A stretch of 64,000 bases of DNA from positions 1,121,001-1,185,000 of the forward strand of contig JAGTTD010000015.1 in the NCBI GenBank assembly GCA_018398585.1, read 5' to 3'. This document shows positions 12,206 through 30,745 of this stretch, one piece after another. The DNA comes from Simmondsia chinensis. Lineage: Eukaryota > Streptophyta > Magnoliopsida > Caryophyllales > Simmondsiaceae. The first letter of the stretch is position 1, and every line of letters starts with the position of its first letter. The notes under the pieces were generated by a model, which was not told where the DNA came from, searched no databases, and saw only the letters and a program-made list of their open reading frames with translations. Both the position numbers and the translations under genes were made by a program.

Positions 12206-13070
12206 TTATTGAGAGTCCAATTATGACACACAACTAGGTTTGTTTATAAATAGGAAAACTAGTTGTTTCTCTATCTATTAGACTTAAAAGTACCAGAATA
12301 AGATGTAAATTGGAGCTTACGGTCACTATTGTTCTTGGATACTCTTAAGGCAAATATTAATTTCAGGCTCACTGCTACGCTACAGACTCAAATACATATG
12401 ATAGCTGAATCAATTCCCCATTATGCAATAGCAGTGAGAAACACGATAATTCACCATCCTGGGATACAGATTAATTATTTTATATCGCATGTAAATTAGT
12501 TTTATAAACATTACTCCTGGACCTGCTTTCTGATTATGGCACCTCCAAGTGAAGGCCCCAAGCCAATGGCCAGATTCCTACTCCATTAACTCGTCATGCG
12601 TGTAAGGATTGAAACTATTAAGTGCTCAAGGATGATGGATTATAAACCCAATAATGGCTTCCAAAATGGATGTAGAAGAGATTTTGGTCGAGTTAGAAAA
12701 CATACACTAAATTAAGAATCATATTTGGATCATATCCTATGATAACTGGGTCTAATGCAACAATAATTCTGCACAAACTTAGCATTTTTTCACTGAAAAT
12801 AAAGAAGGCAATTTGGCAAATGGCTGGAGTGTGTATTATTAACCAGAAATGACCGAGGTGGTTAACGAAAGGGAAGCTGAACTACAGATGTACCAGTATG
12901 CGAACATCCTGCTGCCTGCTGAATTTCCCAACAGAGATGAATGAGCTCACAGAGCAATGAAATACACCGAATGAGCGGTTGAATTTGGTGTAGCGATTAT
13001 GCTACCAACATCTAAGTATGACGTAGTGGTTCAAAGCTCATCAACTGACCCTACTTAGGACTATTATATC
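12206..13070. other. spacer, nothing recognised
   Basis: Non-coding sequence. No ORFs, RNA genes or element termini are seen. Confidence 0.5.
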
Positions 13071-13075
13071 TACTT

Positions 13076-13210
13076 ATACAACAACAACAAACCCAATGCC
13101 TCAAGGGCTCTTGCATAAGCAGAGTCTGGGAGGCGTGGGATGTACACAGCCTTACCCCTTCAGGATGCGACCCTAAAGGGAGGCTGTGTCCGAGGGGCCC
13201 CAACCTGAGA
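13076..13210 (-). mobile_element. RTE/SINE tail, minus strand
   Basis: On the plus strand it begins with acaacaacaac, the complement of the (TTG)n end. It then runs through the complement of the tail blocks (cccaatgcctcaagggctc, ggatgtacacagcctta) to ccaacctgag at about 13208. The sequence upstream on the element strand (to about 13330) is A/G-rich and not 5S, so this copy may be a LINE 3' end rather than a 5S-SINE. Confidence 0.75.
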
Positions 13211-13404
13211 AGCATGAAGGAGTGAAAGCATGAAAAAATGAGAGCATAAAAGCATAAAAATATAAGAGCAAAGACACGGCACAAGGCAAGTATAACAAAA
13301 GCAAAAGCAACAAAAGGCAAATAATTGCAAATAGGCAAATAAATAGGTATTGACAGACTACTCTTATGCCACCGAAAACCTAGGCTCGTTTTGACCTCAA
13401 GCAA

Positions 13405-13742
13405 AGCTGGCTCGTTTAGTTTAACTAGTTGAGCAGCAGTTCACTAAAGTTCTAACTCGGAGACTTATGAACCTAATGAATCAATCTTGATATAAACAAT
13501 GAGCGCAATGGAGTCAAGTTCATGTATAGATGAGCTAGCTTGAGTCGAATCGAGCTCAAACACGCCTTGATCGGAATATAAATGAGTCTAAATAAGAAAA
13601 GCTTAGCCTAAAACTCGTTGAGTTGGGTTAGAGCTGAACCGAGTGGAGCATAAACTCAAATCTCTAGACATGATGACGTTTGAACTAAGCCTCAAACCTA
13701 ACGAATTTAGGTTTGACTTTGCTCATTTACACCCCCTAACCT
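13405..13742. mobile_element. degenerate GAGCTC-rich TIR element
   Basis: Repeated words such as gagctc, ctcgtt, gagccg and tcgagt run through the segment, ending in gctcatttacaccccct. That terminus matches the inverted end (GGGTGTAAACGA) of the family seen complete at 42549-43069 and 36458-37029. Confidence 0.55.
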
Positions 13743-13954
13743 AATAAGCACTTGCAATGTGATTGTTGCAACTGAGTCCAATTGAGGCAAAACTGGTCAG
13801 ACAAAAGATTCAATATAGAAATATTTGCTTAAGGTCGGTAATACTCAAGCCACAAAAACAACTGTTTGAGACTCTCAATAAGTTAAAGCCTCTTTGAAGA
13901 ATTAGTTGCATTAGCAGTGTACTTCTCCCGCATATTATGAATCAAAAACTAGAA

Positions 13955-14965
13955 AACCAACGGTCTACAGATGATATATTATAAATATATACATACATAT
14001 ACAATATAAATGATCTACATATTATCTAGCATTATACTATAAAGTAGACTATTTGAGATATGTTTTGGTCTAAACACCTCGATTATAAAAAAAGAATGAT
14101 CAAATTAATATTATAATATAAAATAGAATCAAAATTTAGGAGCAGGAAATAACTACGGTTATTGTCCTCTCCCGGCCCTATCATACGACTTTCTAGCTTC
14201 ACTTCTTTTTCTGGTTTAGCAGCTAGGATGACTCCTTATCTATCTAGTAGTTTTGGAGCCAAGTGAACAGAGGCCCCTTTAATCCAGATCTCCTAGGGCA
14301 CAAAGCCGTTCTGCTCTAGCAGGGAAGGAAAACCGAGCAGTTTATGCCCTGTTTTCTTGCTCCCTTGTTGCGCATTAAGGAGCATAGACCACTACACTCT
14401 AAATATCCTCTCTCAATACACTGGGAAAACGACGATCTACGTATGATATATTATAAACATATACATGCATATATAATATAAATAATCTACATGTTATCTA
14501 ATTGTATAATATAAAGTAGACTATTTAAGGTATGTTTTGGTGTAGCCACAAAAACAAAAAAAAAACCTAGTGCCTAAAAGGCAATCACTAAGGCAGAGTC
14601 TAAGGAGGTGAAATGTATGAAGTCTTATCATTGTAAGATGATACCTTGAAGGGAGGCTGTTTAAGATGACCCCTGACCCTAAAAGGCAAAAAAAACATCT
14701 ATAAAATTAAGTCAAATTCAAGTCAAATAAAATAGTAATAAACATGCAAGTAAGAATAAAGCATCAGCAATACGAACATGGAAGCCTAAGGGCGCTTTAA
14801 ACTGGCATCATTGTACCACTCAGTTCTGAGGGTGCTTTCAATTGGCATTATTGTACTACTCACTCCTAACAACTATGTCGGCCAAATGTATTGGCCTAGA
14901 CACCTCAATTATAAAAAGAGAGCCCACCGATCAAATCTAATATTATAATATAAAGTAGGTCCTTT
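13955..14965. repeat. direct-repeat pair with a nested SINE/RTE tail
   Basis: A block at 13965-14125 (containing gatatattataaa, tatacaatataaat and a later attataatataaa) recurs at 14431-14543 and then, after an interruption, at about 14885-14965. The interrupting segment (about 14560-14690) resembles a degraded minus-strand RTE/SINE tail. About 300 unique bases lie between the repeats. The layout resembles a small LTR-type element, but I see no clear primer-binding site. Confidence 0.5.
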
Positions 14966-15654
14966 TCAAAGAAATTTATACGTAGAACTTTAATATCAGA
15001 CTAAAATGTACAAGTCTTTGTCATATAGTACCTATAATGTTCCCATAAGAAAACTCTGATTGGTCTTTAGCTGCTCCATGAAATACATCATTTTCCTAGA
15101 CCATAGCCAGAAGCTTAACTTCATAGATTAATTGTTGACTTAATACAAGATTGAACGCGTTGATGGCGACTAATTCTTTGTTTTATTTATGAGCTGGGAT
15201 TTTAATCCTTCCTCGATTGGACTAACTTGGAAGTCCAGTTCACAGTTCACAAATTAAATAATGGTCACTATCTTGGATAATGAAAAATTCCCTTGGTCAA
15301 TATATCATAATTGAAACTTTCAAATTGTATATGAAAAATTTTAATAATTCAATCAAACATTTTATTATATTCTGTATTACATTTTTTTTATTTTATGAAA
15401 AGGAAAAGGATGAACTTGATAGCTATAATGGTCATGAGGATCCATTCCTAAAGAACTACAGTAGACATTAGCCTATAAGACATGTCTCCTTTGAAGAAAC
15501 ACATCTCTTGAAAAGGAAGAGATAGTAGTTAAATAGCACGTCTCTTCCAAAAAGATTCTACTTAAACTATAGAAAGCCATTGATGTGTAGGCTTTTGATG
15601 TATGGAAAGTCGTCCCAATTATTTATCTAATAATTCTTCTTTCACTGCATATAA
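14966..15654. other. spacer, nothing recognised
   Basis: The 63-codon frame at 15280-15471 has no recognisable domain. Low-complexity AT sequence. Confidence 0.45.
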
Positions 15655-15990
15655 AGCTTTAATTATGGTGGCCGCCAGAGATGGGCTTAAGGGCAGCTAT
15701 AATATGGGCTTTAAGAACATTCAAGTAAAAGGAGATAGTGAGATAGTGATTAAGGTTTTAAATGGGAGTAACAGCCCTTGATAGATTTATGAAATTGTCT
15801 AGGACATCTACATGTCCAGATGAGGTAGAGGAGACATCATTTTTTTGCATTGTTTTAGAGAAGCTAATATTACAACTAATTGGGTCGCTAAGTTGGACCA
15901 TCATTTTGTCCATGAGATGCAATGGTCTCATGTGCCTAGCCCAGAGTTAGGTGCTATTTTTTTGGTGATTCGTTAGGAATAGCCTATCCT
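15655..15990 (+). pseudogene. L1-type LINE RNase H-like domain remnant
   Basis: One frame reads ALIMVAARDGLKGSYNMGFK, then NIQVKGDSEIVIKVLNGSNS and a stop. A second frame continues with ANITTNWVAKLDHHF and SPELGAIF. The A...GL, V.GDS..VI..LNG and AN..A..LA pattern is that of the RVT_3 RNase H domain found at the C-terminus of plant L1 retrotransposons and related proteins. It is frameshifted, short and has no reverse transcriptase nearby, so it is a fossil. A captured cellular RNase H-like gene is the alternative. Confidence 0.55.
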
Positions 15991-16907
15991 GGAAGACTCC
16001 CCTAACGTGCTTCTCTTACCTACATAAGAAAAATATTACCCAATCAAATATCCTCTAATATCTATAATAAAAGCCAATTCTCAGGTAATACTTGTGAAGC
16101 AATATTTCTAGACAAATAGTCAAGAACTAGATTTGAATTAGATGTGAAAGAACATATATGAAAGGAATTGAAAAGAGAAGAGAGGAAAGGAAAAGATAAC
16201 ATACAAATTTACATGAACCACCTTCAATTTGAAGGAAAAGCCACGGCAAAGGAGAAAACAATCCACAAAATCTAAAAGAAGAAGGTACAACCGGACACGA
16301 CACTGAACAACATATATATGCCGAAGTTGACACCCTTAATCTCTTTAAATAGGTCTACTGGACCAAAGCAACATAAAAGGTTCATTTACCGCTGTGATTT
16401 AGAAGTATACTGGTCACTGGTAATACTCCCTAACCAGGATCTCTACAACAGCAATATCTTGTGTAGCCATATCCAATCCGGTCAAATAAGAGATGAATTT
16501 GTCTTTATTCATCAAATCCAAGCTTTATACTTGTGAAAAAGATTGATGTGATCACTGAGAAATAAAAATGCTTTCTAAACATAGGCTCTATTTGGTTCAA
16601 CGGAAAACATTTTCGTATAGCAGATTTTTCTTCACAAAATATTTTCATTTAAAAATACTTTTTTCATCAAAATTTTTTTCTCTTTCTAGCTAAAAAAAAT
16701 GATTTCATTATATAAATTTATATAAGATTCACGATATAGTCAAGTTGAGGTTAAGTAAAGCAAATGATATCACATAACTATAAAAATATTTTCCCCTCTA
16801 TGAAGGAAACTGTTATCCCCTTGCACCAAAGGGAAGTCCATTCCCTTTCAGAGAAGGAAAGGCTTTTTCCGCATCTAAGGTTATTGCAATGAAGCTATGC
16901 AAATAAA
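15991..16907. other. spacer with a possible MITE end
   Basis: At 16592 the phrase ggctctatttggttcaacgg, with GGAAAA-rich sequence after it, resembles the terminus and subterminal region of the element at 57976. I could not find a convincing partner end, so no boundaries are assigned. No gene is seen; this is the distal 5' flank of CRK-C. Confidence 0.4.
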
Positions 16908-16914
16908 TATAAAA
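16908..16914 (+). promoter_or_regulatory. candidate TATA box of CRK-C
   Basis: TATAAAA lies 141 bases upstream of the CRK-C ATG. If transcription starts about 30 bases downstream, the leader would be about 110 bases. This is a motif match only. Confidence 0.4.
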
Positions 16915-17054
16915 TTGAAATGAAAAAATTATCCGTCAAAACAAAAGGAGCCATAATTTAAGTAAACAATGGATATAATAATAAAAAAAAGTATCATGGT
17001 ATGGCTCTTATCTTATACAGCAAGAGAAACCAGAGACAAAACTAAACCACTGTT

Positions 17055-23022
<5,968 letters not shown>

Positions 23023-23319
23023 AAGTCTCCCACTAACAGCTCATGTAAAAAGTTTTTTTGTCCTTTTTTTCCCAGATAGTATGACCTTGAGTTTTTCTTC
23101 CTCTTTTTTTTCTTTTTTTTTTGTGGGTGGGGATGGTCAGATGAGTTGATATTGAGTTGTTGAATACATTCAGCAGATTTAGTGCCTGCTGTTCTGTAAC
23201 GAGTTGAATGGATGATTGTACGTTTGTCTGCTTGATTCTATGCAATAAGGTACCCCTTGTGTGTTTAATATAACTATTAAGTACTTTGAATGCGAGTAAT
23301 AGTAAAAAAAAATTTTACA

Positions 23320-24035
23320 TTGGAATTGTAAGAGCGAAGAGATCAACATATTAGTCTAATGGGCTATTTCACCTAATGACAATCAGTTTTGGGATGGTAT
23401 ATTACTTGTGCTTATATGTGGACCTCACATGTGCCATCCTCGTGAATTGGGCCTACTACGCAGAAAAACTTTCAGAATAACAAATCATAAGAGTGTGCAA
23501 AACATACTAAAACAAACGGATACATACACAAGGAAAAGGGGATACAATGCTCACAGCTTAAGCTACTTGGCTAGTCAGTCTTTAGCCTAGTGGTAAGACT
23601 ATCAAAGTTGAGGTTATTGGACAAAACGTTCAATAAAAAAAAAAAATTCATTAATTACTTCTAACAAAAAAGGGTGACAACTTAAGCACCTCGATCCTGA
23701 ATTAAACTAATGAAAGTGACAAAATCTTAAGATTGTTGTAAGCTTTGTCAATAGCAGCAACAACCTAAGTCGTATTTCCACAAAGAGGCACGAGATAAAT
23801 GGATCAAATTAAGCTTTTTTGATGAATCACGTCTCTATTAAGCTCTTATCAAATTTCATTAGGCCTGTAACTTGCCTAGGAAGTCAGCACATAAGGTATA
23901 TACAAGCTCAAATGAGATTTCATTCAAAACTGATTGACATTAGGTGAAGTAGCATATTCAACCTATATATTGATATCTTCTCACAATTTTGATACAAGAA
24001 TGATACATTCTAAAGAGTCCCACACATACAATCAA
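23320..24035 (+). mobile_element. TRIM-family LTR copies
   Basis: Two LTR-like copies lie downstream of CRK-C: about 23330-23465 (gaagagatcaacatattagt, cttatatgtggacctcac) and 23850-24030 (aggcctgtaacttgcc, attgacattaggtgaagtag). The text between them has no gene. Confidence 0.55.
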
Positions 24036-25074
24036 AGAGGAATGTTTAGGAAGACACTGCATCCATTGCCGATTGATTTTATTATACCATGACTTTCGGT
24101 ATGTTTGTGATCAGAGCTATTGATCATGCGCTACGGGGATCTGTGTGACAGTTTTACAAACTAGGTTACCACAATAACTATTCAAGCCTATCTCGAATCT
24201 CAAATGGTAATGCTGATATTGTAGTGTTCGCTCGAGGCTAAAGCAACTCTATAGCAAAGTCATGTCCATATCATGGTGATGACACCGGGAATTGCAGTGC
24301 ACACCCAAAACTGGATATCTAGTGCAAAGTTAACTTGTTTGAATAGGGATGTAGAGCGTGGCGGTTTGATACATTCTAAAAAATTCTACGTCGGACAATC
24401 AAAAGGGAAAATGCCACATATATAATTAGGAGGCTATTTCATCCAATGTTGATTGGTTTTAAGGTAACACCACCTTTGGTACTAACAAAGATTTATTTCT
24501 TTTTCATTATACAAGAACCTCTTAATATGCTTGGGTATCCCTAGCTCCACTGTAGGGCATCTAAATTCATCTTGAACTTGTACTAAGAATATTGCATTAA
24601 GCTCAACTGTGGAGCCTGGTTTGAATGTGTGTTGTCTATAAGCAAAGGATTGGGACAATCTAGTTGAGGTTTACGGGCATACTTCATGGCTGCGTATTCA
24701 CAATAGGGTTATATGAGTTAGATGAACCACTATAATTGTCACTTGCACTATTCCTCAAAATAGTGAAAATTGATGCGCACCCTTATGTGGACGTAAGCTT
24801 CGATTGAACCATGTAAATCTAGTGGCTTATTTTCTCCTTTTCTGTCACATCTCTTGGGTGTGGCATGAAGAGTTGAGAGAAAGGAAGAGTTGAGTAAGAC
24901 AACAAGAAATTGAGTTAGTAAGAATGAGATCCATGTATCTACGTATCATTCATAGGGAGCTTAGCATCCCTATTTATATTAGTGGAATCAGAATAACCAA
25001 CTCCCAAACAATCTCTAACAGCTATAACAATGCCTATAGCAATCAGCTAACAACTCAAACTACTCATCCCTAAG
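24036..25074. other. spacer with a further LTR-like trace
   Basis: A weak TRIM-LTR match occurs at about 24370-24480 (ggctatttcatccaatgttg). The rest is non-coding and unrecognised. Confidence 0.4.
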
Positions 25075-25640
25075 GTGTAAACGAACTGAAGGTTTGATGA
25101 ACTACTCATGTTCGAAATCGATTATGGCTCATTCATGTTTGTTATTGGGGCTCAATAATTCGAGCCGCCTCCATAACCTTAATGACTTGAGTTCGAATGG
25201 GGGTGATCGACTTGTTAATGTTCACAAACTGTTTGTTAAAGACTCATTAAAGGCTCGATAAAAGCTTGTTAAAAGCTAGTTAAGAGCTCGTTAACAAATA
25301 ATATTAGCTTGAAAATGGTTCAATAATGGCTTGATAGTAACTCAAATAGCTTAGCTTGATAGCGAGCTAGACTTGATAACAAGCTCGACCCAGTTATGAG
25401 CTCGATTCAGCTCGAAAACGAGCTCGGATCAGCTTGATAACAAGTTTGAATAGGCTTCAATAGGCAGCCAAGCCGAACCGAGCCGAGTATCCAGTACACT
25501 AAAGTCTTTTCAAATCGAGCTCAAAGAGAAGTTCAAAAGCTCACTAAGAGCTCAGCTTAAACTCAAACTTGACAAGGGGTTATTGAACTTGAGTTTGAAT
25601 AATTGGGTGCTCGGCTCGACTTGTGTACTCCCCTACTCAT
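25075..25640. mobile_element. GAGCTC-rich TIR element
   Basis: Begins aaggtgtaaacgaactgaag and ends near ctcggctcgacttgtgtact. The interior is dominated by gagctc, ctcgtt and aaagctcg words. This is a full-length, diverged member of the family seen best at 42549-43069. Confidence 0.65.
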
Positions 25641-25658
25641 CCCCTTCAAGATAACAAC

Positions 25659-25804
25659 TTCCAATTCCCAAGATAATGACCAACTAAATGTGTTTCCAAA
25701 TCTGAATTGCTTCGGCTATGACACTTTCCCCCTTCCAATTCCCAAGATAATGACCAACTAAATTTGTTTCCAAATCTGAATTGCTTCAGGTATGACACTT
25801 TCCC
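25659..25804. repeat. 74-bp tandem duplication
   Basis: Two adjacent units (25659-25732 and 25733-25804) share almost every base. Both open with ttccaattcccaagataatg and close with gacactttccc. The differences are a few substitutions and a small length change at the end. Probably a recent local duplication. Confidence 0.9.
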
Positions 25805-25839
25805 TATTGTACGTTTATTATTTCAATTTAGGATCCCTA

Positions 25840-26045
25840 TGAAATTTCACTAAACCTAACTCAAGGAGTTGCACATACGAGGCCAGAGTTTCATCCTAAA
25901 ACTAATTGGCATTAGGTGGAGTACCCACTAGCCTTATAAGTTAATTTCTTCTTTCCCACAAAACCAATATGTGATATCTTACTAGACTCATATATGATAT
26001 CCTTAACACCGAATTTGTAGGTCTGACTCCAACAATCTACATCCT
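25840..26045 (+). mobile_element. TRIM-family solo LTR
   Basis: Contains actaattggcattaggtgga, gtacccactagccttataag and ttactagactcatatatg, the family order. No internal region is attached. Confidence 0.55.
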
Positions 26046-27000
26046 AGTCTGCCAATGTAATTTCTAATCTTAACAGCATTCTTACTCTAAAGGAATCCCC
26101 TTTTTACTTTGACCTTTCTGCTGAGATCATCAATATTGCCCTAGTGTTAAATTTCCAAGAAGAATTAAGGAAACGAATTGAAGTCTGGCCATATGATACA
26201 TCTCACATCAGCTAGATGTTGGGAAAAATACTAATATAAATATTAAGACAGTTACATTAATTGTTAATTGATTTGGGGATGAAACCACTCTTGGTGCGTA
26301 TCATGCTGATTATATAACAAGTTACATGTCACTATTGAATCTCTAAGCTAATAAATGCAAGCAACCTGTAGGTCACCCATGGATTAGAAAAGTCAATAAA
26401 CAATTTCATCACCCTAAGATTTATTAAACATAGAGGAATATTAATATATTATTTTGTTTTGAACAATAAAGGAATAAATTAATTGCATATTACGGAGTAA
26501 ACGGTCAAAAGGTAACTGTGGCAAGACATCTAAATCTTGAGTGTAAAATAGAACAAAAGATATATACGAGCAATGTCAAACAATCTCCAAGTCAAAGCAT
26601 CACAAATGATATACTATCAGATGATGAAAATATCAATATGATCTGACCTTATTGAGCCATTCATATGATTCCGCACAAGGCATGTGGAAGGTTTGTGCTG
26701 CACTTTAATTTTCATAGGGATCTGCATGAGAGGGTACATTGCAATTTATAAGTAACAGATCATTCATGCCCTTGTACCCAACAACTTAAATTTTTGAAAC
26801 ATCTATTTCATTCACAAAAACTAGCCATCAGGCACGGTCAAAATAGGGACATTTTCAATAAGAAAGAATAAACTGGTGGACAACTTCTAGCATAGCTATA
26901 TTTTAAGCATGAGTCATTAAATAATCACACAGCTTTTATAGGTTTTTGTTTGAATTTATATGATATTACAAGCATGGATATTAAACAATCACACAGCCTC
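26046..27000. other. spacer, nothing recognised
   Basis: AT-rich non-coding sequence without credible ORFs or element ends. Confidence 0.45.
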
Positions 27001-27088
27001 CTTTTAGGGTAGCACCCTAAAGGGGTGAAGCTGCGTACATCCCCCCAGGGGTGAAGCGGCACTGGGTCTTCTGTTGTTGTTGTTGGTT
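27001..27088 (+). mobile_element. truncated RTE/SINE tail
   Basis: Reads ttagggtagcaccctaaagg, gaagctgcgtacatcc, a shortened cggcactgggtctt and a (TTG)n end. The middle of the tail is deleted. Confidence 0.7.
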
Positions 27089-27699
27089 ATTAAAATCCCG
27101 ATTTCAATCTTAGAATCTTACGATTCTACGATTCCACAATTGCTAACCGATCTAAATCCTCAATAGAATCTTAATTTTGTAGAATCTTACGATTCATTGA
27201 TATTACATGAAATTAACGGATAGAATCGTAATATGATTTTACGATTCTACCAATCCATCCTCGATTTTACCAACGTATACCAATAAAAAGTTAAAATGTA
27301 AAAAAAATCAAGCATATTTTGTGAACAAACTTACTTTATTAGTTTGAAGTAAAAGAAAGTTAATTAAGCGTTACATACCTTCATTTTTTGATCAATTAAG
27401 TTGAGTTTTATGTTTTAACCTTAATATAAAGTTCGATTAGCAGCATCTATCTTAAAAACTCTCAAGATTATTGTAGCATAAAATGACACATCTATGTTGC
27501 ATGATAATATTTTTATCATTTTTTATTATGTTTCTTATATATAACCATGTAAGTAAAGATCTTATTAATAATTTTCTAACTATAAAACTAATATTAATAT
27601 AAAAAATAATTATAAAATACGTTTAGTAGACTCTTACGATTTTCGATTCGATTCTATGATTATAATTCTAAAAGTCCCTGCCGATTCTAACAACCTTGA
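27086..27699. mobile_element. ACGATTC-rich MITE inserted at a SINE tail
   Basis: Imperfect termini GGTTATTAAAATC (left) and the inverse of GGTTGTTAGAATC (right) enclose about 610 non-coding bases. The ends are packed with cttacgattctacgattc-type words. It starts directly after the (TTG)n end of the truncated tail. Confidence 0.5.
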
Positions 27700-27714
27700 T
27701 TATAAGCTATTAGA

Positions 27715-27990
27715 GCATACAATTATTTCTAAAGTGTTCCCCCATCAGTTTAAGATTTTGGGATAGTTTGTACCACATCATTCGTAGTCTTGTTGATCAA
27801 GAGGTCACGAGTTCAAAGCCCAACAACCTCCACTTTCAATATTAATATATTTTCAACACAAGACATTGATGTGCGCAAGTGCACCCTCCATACTTTAAAC
27901 CCAATGGGTATTCATGTAAAGGGACATATTAGAGTATAAAATTAATTCTAAGCATTCACTAATTAATTTAAGCTTTGAGATAGCTGGCTC
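27715..27990 (+). mobile_element. mini-LTR (SMART-like) element
   Basis: Terminal text (cagtttaagattttgggata; attaatttaagctttgagat) occurs at both ends. Between are gtcacgagttcaaagccc and a purine-rich tract before gacatattagagtataaaat. The layout equals the elements near 21085 and 54850. Confidence 0.5.
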
Positions 27991-28527
27991 CTCGACATAG
28001 CCCAAGAAGCTGGTTAAACAAATAAAAAAATAATGTGACTGTAAAACTCTCTAAGCTTCTTCCGTGTTGTCCTTCGTAGAACTCTGAATGGGACACAAAG
28101 TGCTTAATGTGAAAATGTCTGACCCCTTGACAAGTTTCCACCAAAGAAATTCTAAAAAAAATAATTATTCCAGCAGTTGAAGCTATTCACAAAAGATATA
28201 AATTGTTATATATTCCAATATCTCCTCCCAAGATAATGTATACTGTACTTGAATTATAGATAATATATATGTCTACTTCGTATCTTGCGATGGAATTATA
28301 TTAATGTAAGGATTGGAGACCAACTAAATGCTTTTGGAAAGCCCATTGTTCCAAGAGCTTACACAGTGAAAACCCATAAATTTGTTCGTATTATAGCAAA
28401 ATTAATTATCAGTGTGTTTCACAGAATGAGTCAATAATCCCACATCAGCTCCCTCCAAATTTTACACCTTAAAGTCTCAGCACTTGTCAAACAGAACTCA
28501 CTTCTCTAAGTCCCCATTTTTGTTGAC
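27991..28527. other. 5' flank of CRK-D
   Basis: No gene. A TA-rich stretch (gataatatatatg, about 28260) lies roughly 265 bases upstream of the CRK-D ATG. It is too far and too generic for a confident TATA call. Confidence 0.4.
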
Positions 28528-29479
28528 ATGAAAACTAAGATGTCTAGGATCAAAACTGCAAAACCCCTTTATATTATACTCATTTCAGTTTTGTATATTT
28601 CCTGCCTCTCTACTAATACTAAAGCTCTAGAATTTCTCAATTCAATCTGCGAAGCAGGAAGAGGCACCTACACAGAAAACAGAACTTTTGGACTTAATCT
28701 CGGGCTCCTCTTTGATTCATTACCGGCTAAAACATCCATGAATTATGGCTTCTACAATGATACAAGGGGAAGTGAACTCAATAAGGTCTATGGACAAGCA
28801 CTTTGTAGGGGAGATGTAAGTCGTTCTGACTGTAAAACTTGTGTTCGGGTTGCAGCAGAAAAGATTCAGGAAAAGTGCAAAAGTAGAGAAGCAACCATAT
28901 GGATGGATTTATGTCAAATCCATTACTCATATTCTAACTTCTTTTCCCAAATGGTTTACTCTGGACAATATCCCCCCTACGACTATTTGCAGAAAAAAGT
29001 GAGTTACAGCGCTTGGCTCAAAGAAAATGTGAAGCATTTGATGGAAGCACTGTCAGAGAAAGCTGCACACAATTCTTCAGGGAAGATGTTTGCTGTTGGG
29101 TTTACCAATAAATCAACAAAAATAGTAAATGGGCTTGTACAATGCACGAGGGACATCCTTGCTACTGAATGTACATCGTGTCTGACACAAGCCTTAGAAG
29201 ATCTTGATGGGTGTTGCTACTCGAAGTCGAATGAAGCTGGATTGGTACTTAGCAGGAGTTGTGACATGAGGTTTGGGACATCCCGCTTCTACAATGCCTC
29301 TGCTGTCAATGGTAAGGTCCATTGACCAGTTCTTTTTGATAATTTAATGAAATTATATTGCGCCTTGAGATAATTAGTTCTCTTTAACACTTTTTTTTAT
29401 TTTTAATAGGCATTGCATAAGAACTCCTGCTACTTCCCTGCACATAGCAGTGTAACTGGTCATTCTTTGTGCTTAAACT

Positions 29480-29672
29480 CTGTAAGCAATCAGTTGATTG
29501 AGGCCTAGTTTTTAGTTTATAAGAAGTTCAAAATTGAGTTTCTAATATTAAAACTAACATTAAATCTAAATAAGAAAAATACTTAAAAAAAAAAAAAAAA
29601 AAATCTCATTTTTAACTTTTTTCAAAAATAAAAAAATAAACAATAAAAAATATACTAGATAGGCCCTAAGTT
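29480..29672. repeat. possible MITE in CRK-D intron 1
   Basis: Starts near ggcctagtttttagtttata and ends near actagataggccctaag, with roughly inverted GGCCTA/TAGGCC ends and a poly-A-rich middle. The ends are imperfect, so the identification is tentative. Confidence 0.35.
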
Positions 29673-30564
29673 TTAACTCTTTATCTATGTTTATTTTTCA
29701 ATATCAACGCCTTCTAATTTTTCATATTTTTCAATCTACCCCTCCATAAATCATGAGCTATATTAGTTAGAAGTAATGAACCAAAAAAAGAAAAAAAAAG
29801 TTTAGAAGCACGGTTCAATTAGTCAAAGAAAACAAACAAGAAGGTAGCATCTATTTAATTATATGTTTACAAATATAATGTCATTTTTAATTTTTTTCTC
29901 GAATCTGGTATCTGTTGAAAGTAAGGCATTTTGGTTTGGAAATACATCGCCAACAAAGTCTTGTTGGACATATGCATGGATCATGTTACAATAGACTGTG
30001 TTCATAGAGTAGAGGATCAGGCTAATCCATAACACTATAAGGTTTAGTTTATAAATATATATATGCACTAGGATTGTGGAAGTCAAATAATGTGCAACCT
30101 CGAGACATTGCATGTAATCTTTTTAATGTAGTGAAATTGTTGTGTTCCCTTCCATAAACATATGCTTCAGCACAACCACATAAATTCAGTGCCTCATATT
30201 TTCTCCCTTCCCCCTAGTGTGTGCTTGCTACTTCAATTTAGGACTCTAGTGTACACGGTTATGGCCCTAACATTTCTCAGTTATTCAAATGAATTGCATG
30301 TGAACTCAGAAACCCTCGTTCCAAGTGTCCGTGGAGGAGTCCCACTATGGGCGATAATGTTGGCTGCTGGTATTCCAACAATCTTTCTGATAGCTCTTGC
30401 AGGTTTCTTTGCTGTGTACGTTAAAAGAAGAAAACAAGCGAAGCAAGGTACTTTAAATGAACCAAAATTCTTCTATTCTATATATAATTTAAGACCCCGC
30501 CGGGTATCAATTGAAAGGAGTTGGCATGTTTACTGTGAAACTTACCCCAGGGCCTGTAATTCAG

Positions 30565-30745
30565 CCAATGGAATTGGTGTTAAAGTCCACATATAAACCT
30601 AGGTGAAGTTGTATATAGAAACCTTGTCGTTAGGTAGAGTAGCACGGTACATTTATGGTGATTGTCTCACTCTCACGGCCCTTAATATGGGAATATTTCA
30701 ACTATACTCATATATGAAGTTCTAGATAAACAAATTAAGCCCAAG
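30565..30745 (+). mobile_element. TRIM-family solo LTR in CRK-D intron 2
   Basis: Shows the family text ccacatataaacctaggtg, gtcgttaggtagagtagc and actatactcatatatgaagt. It lies between the TM exon and the first kinase exon. Confidence 0.5.

Noticed and set aside
28528..29325. CRK-D ectodomain as a free-standing 265-aa secreted DUF26 protein
   Set aside because: The stop is reached only by reading through the exon 1 donor at 29312; downstream TM and kinase exons are in frame. Intron retention could produce such a form but there is no sequence evidence for it.
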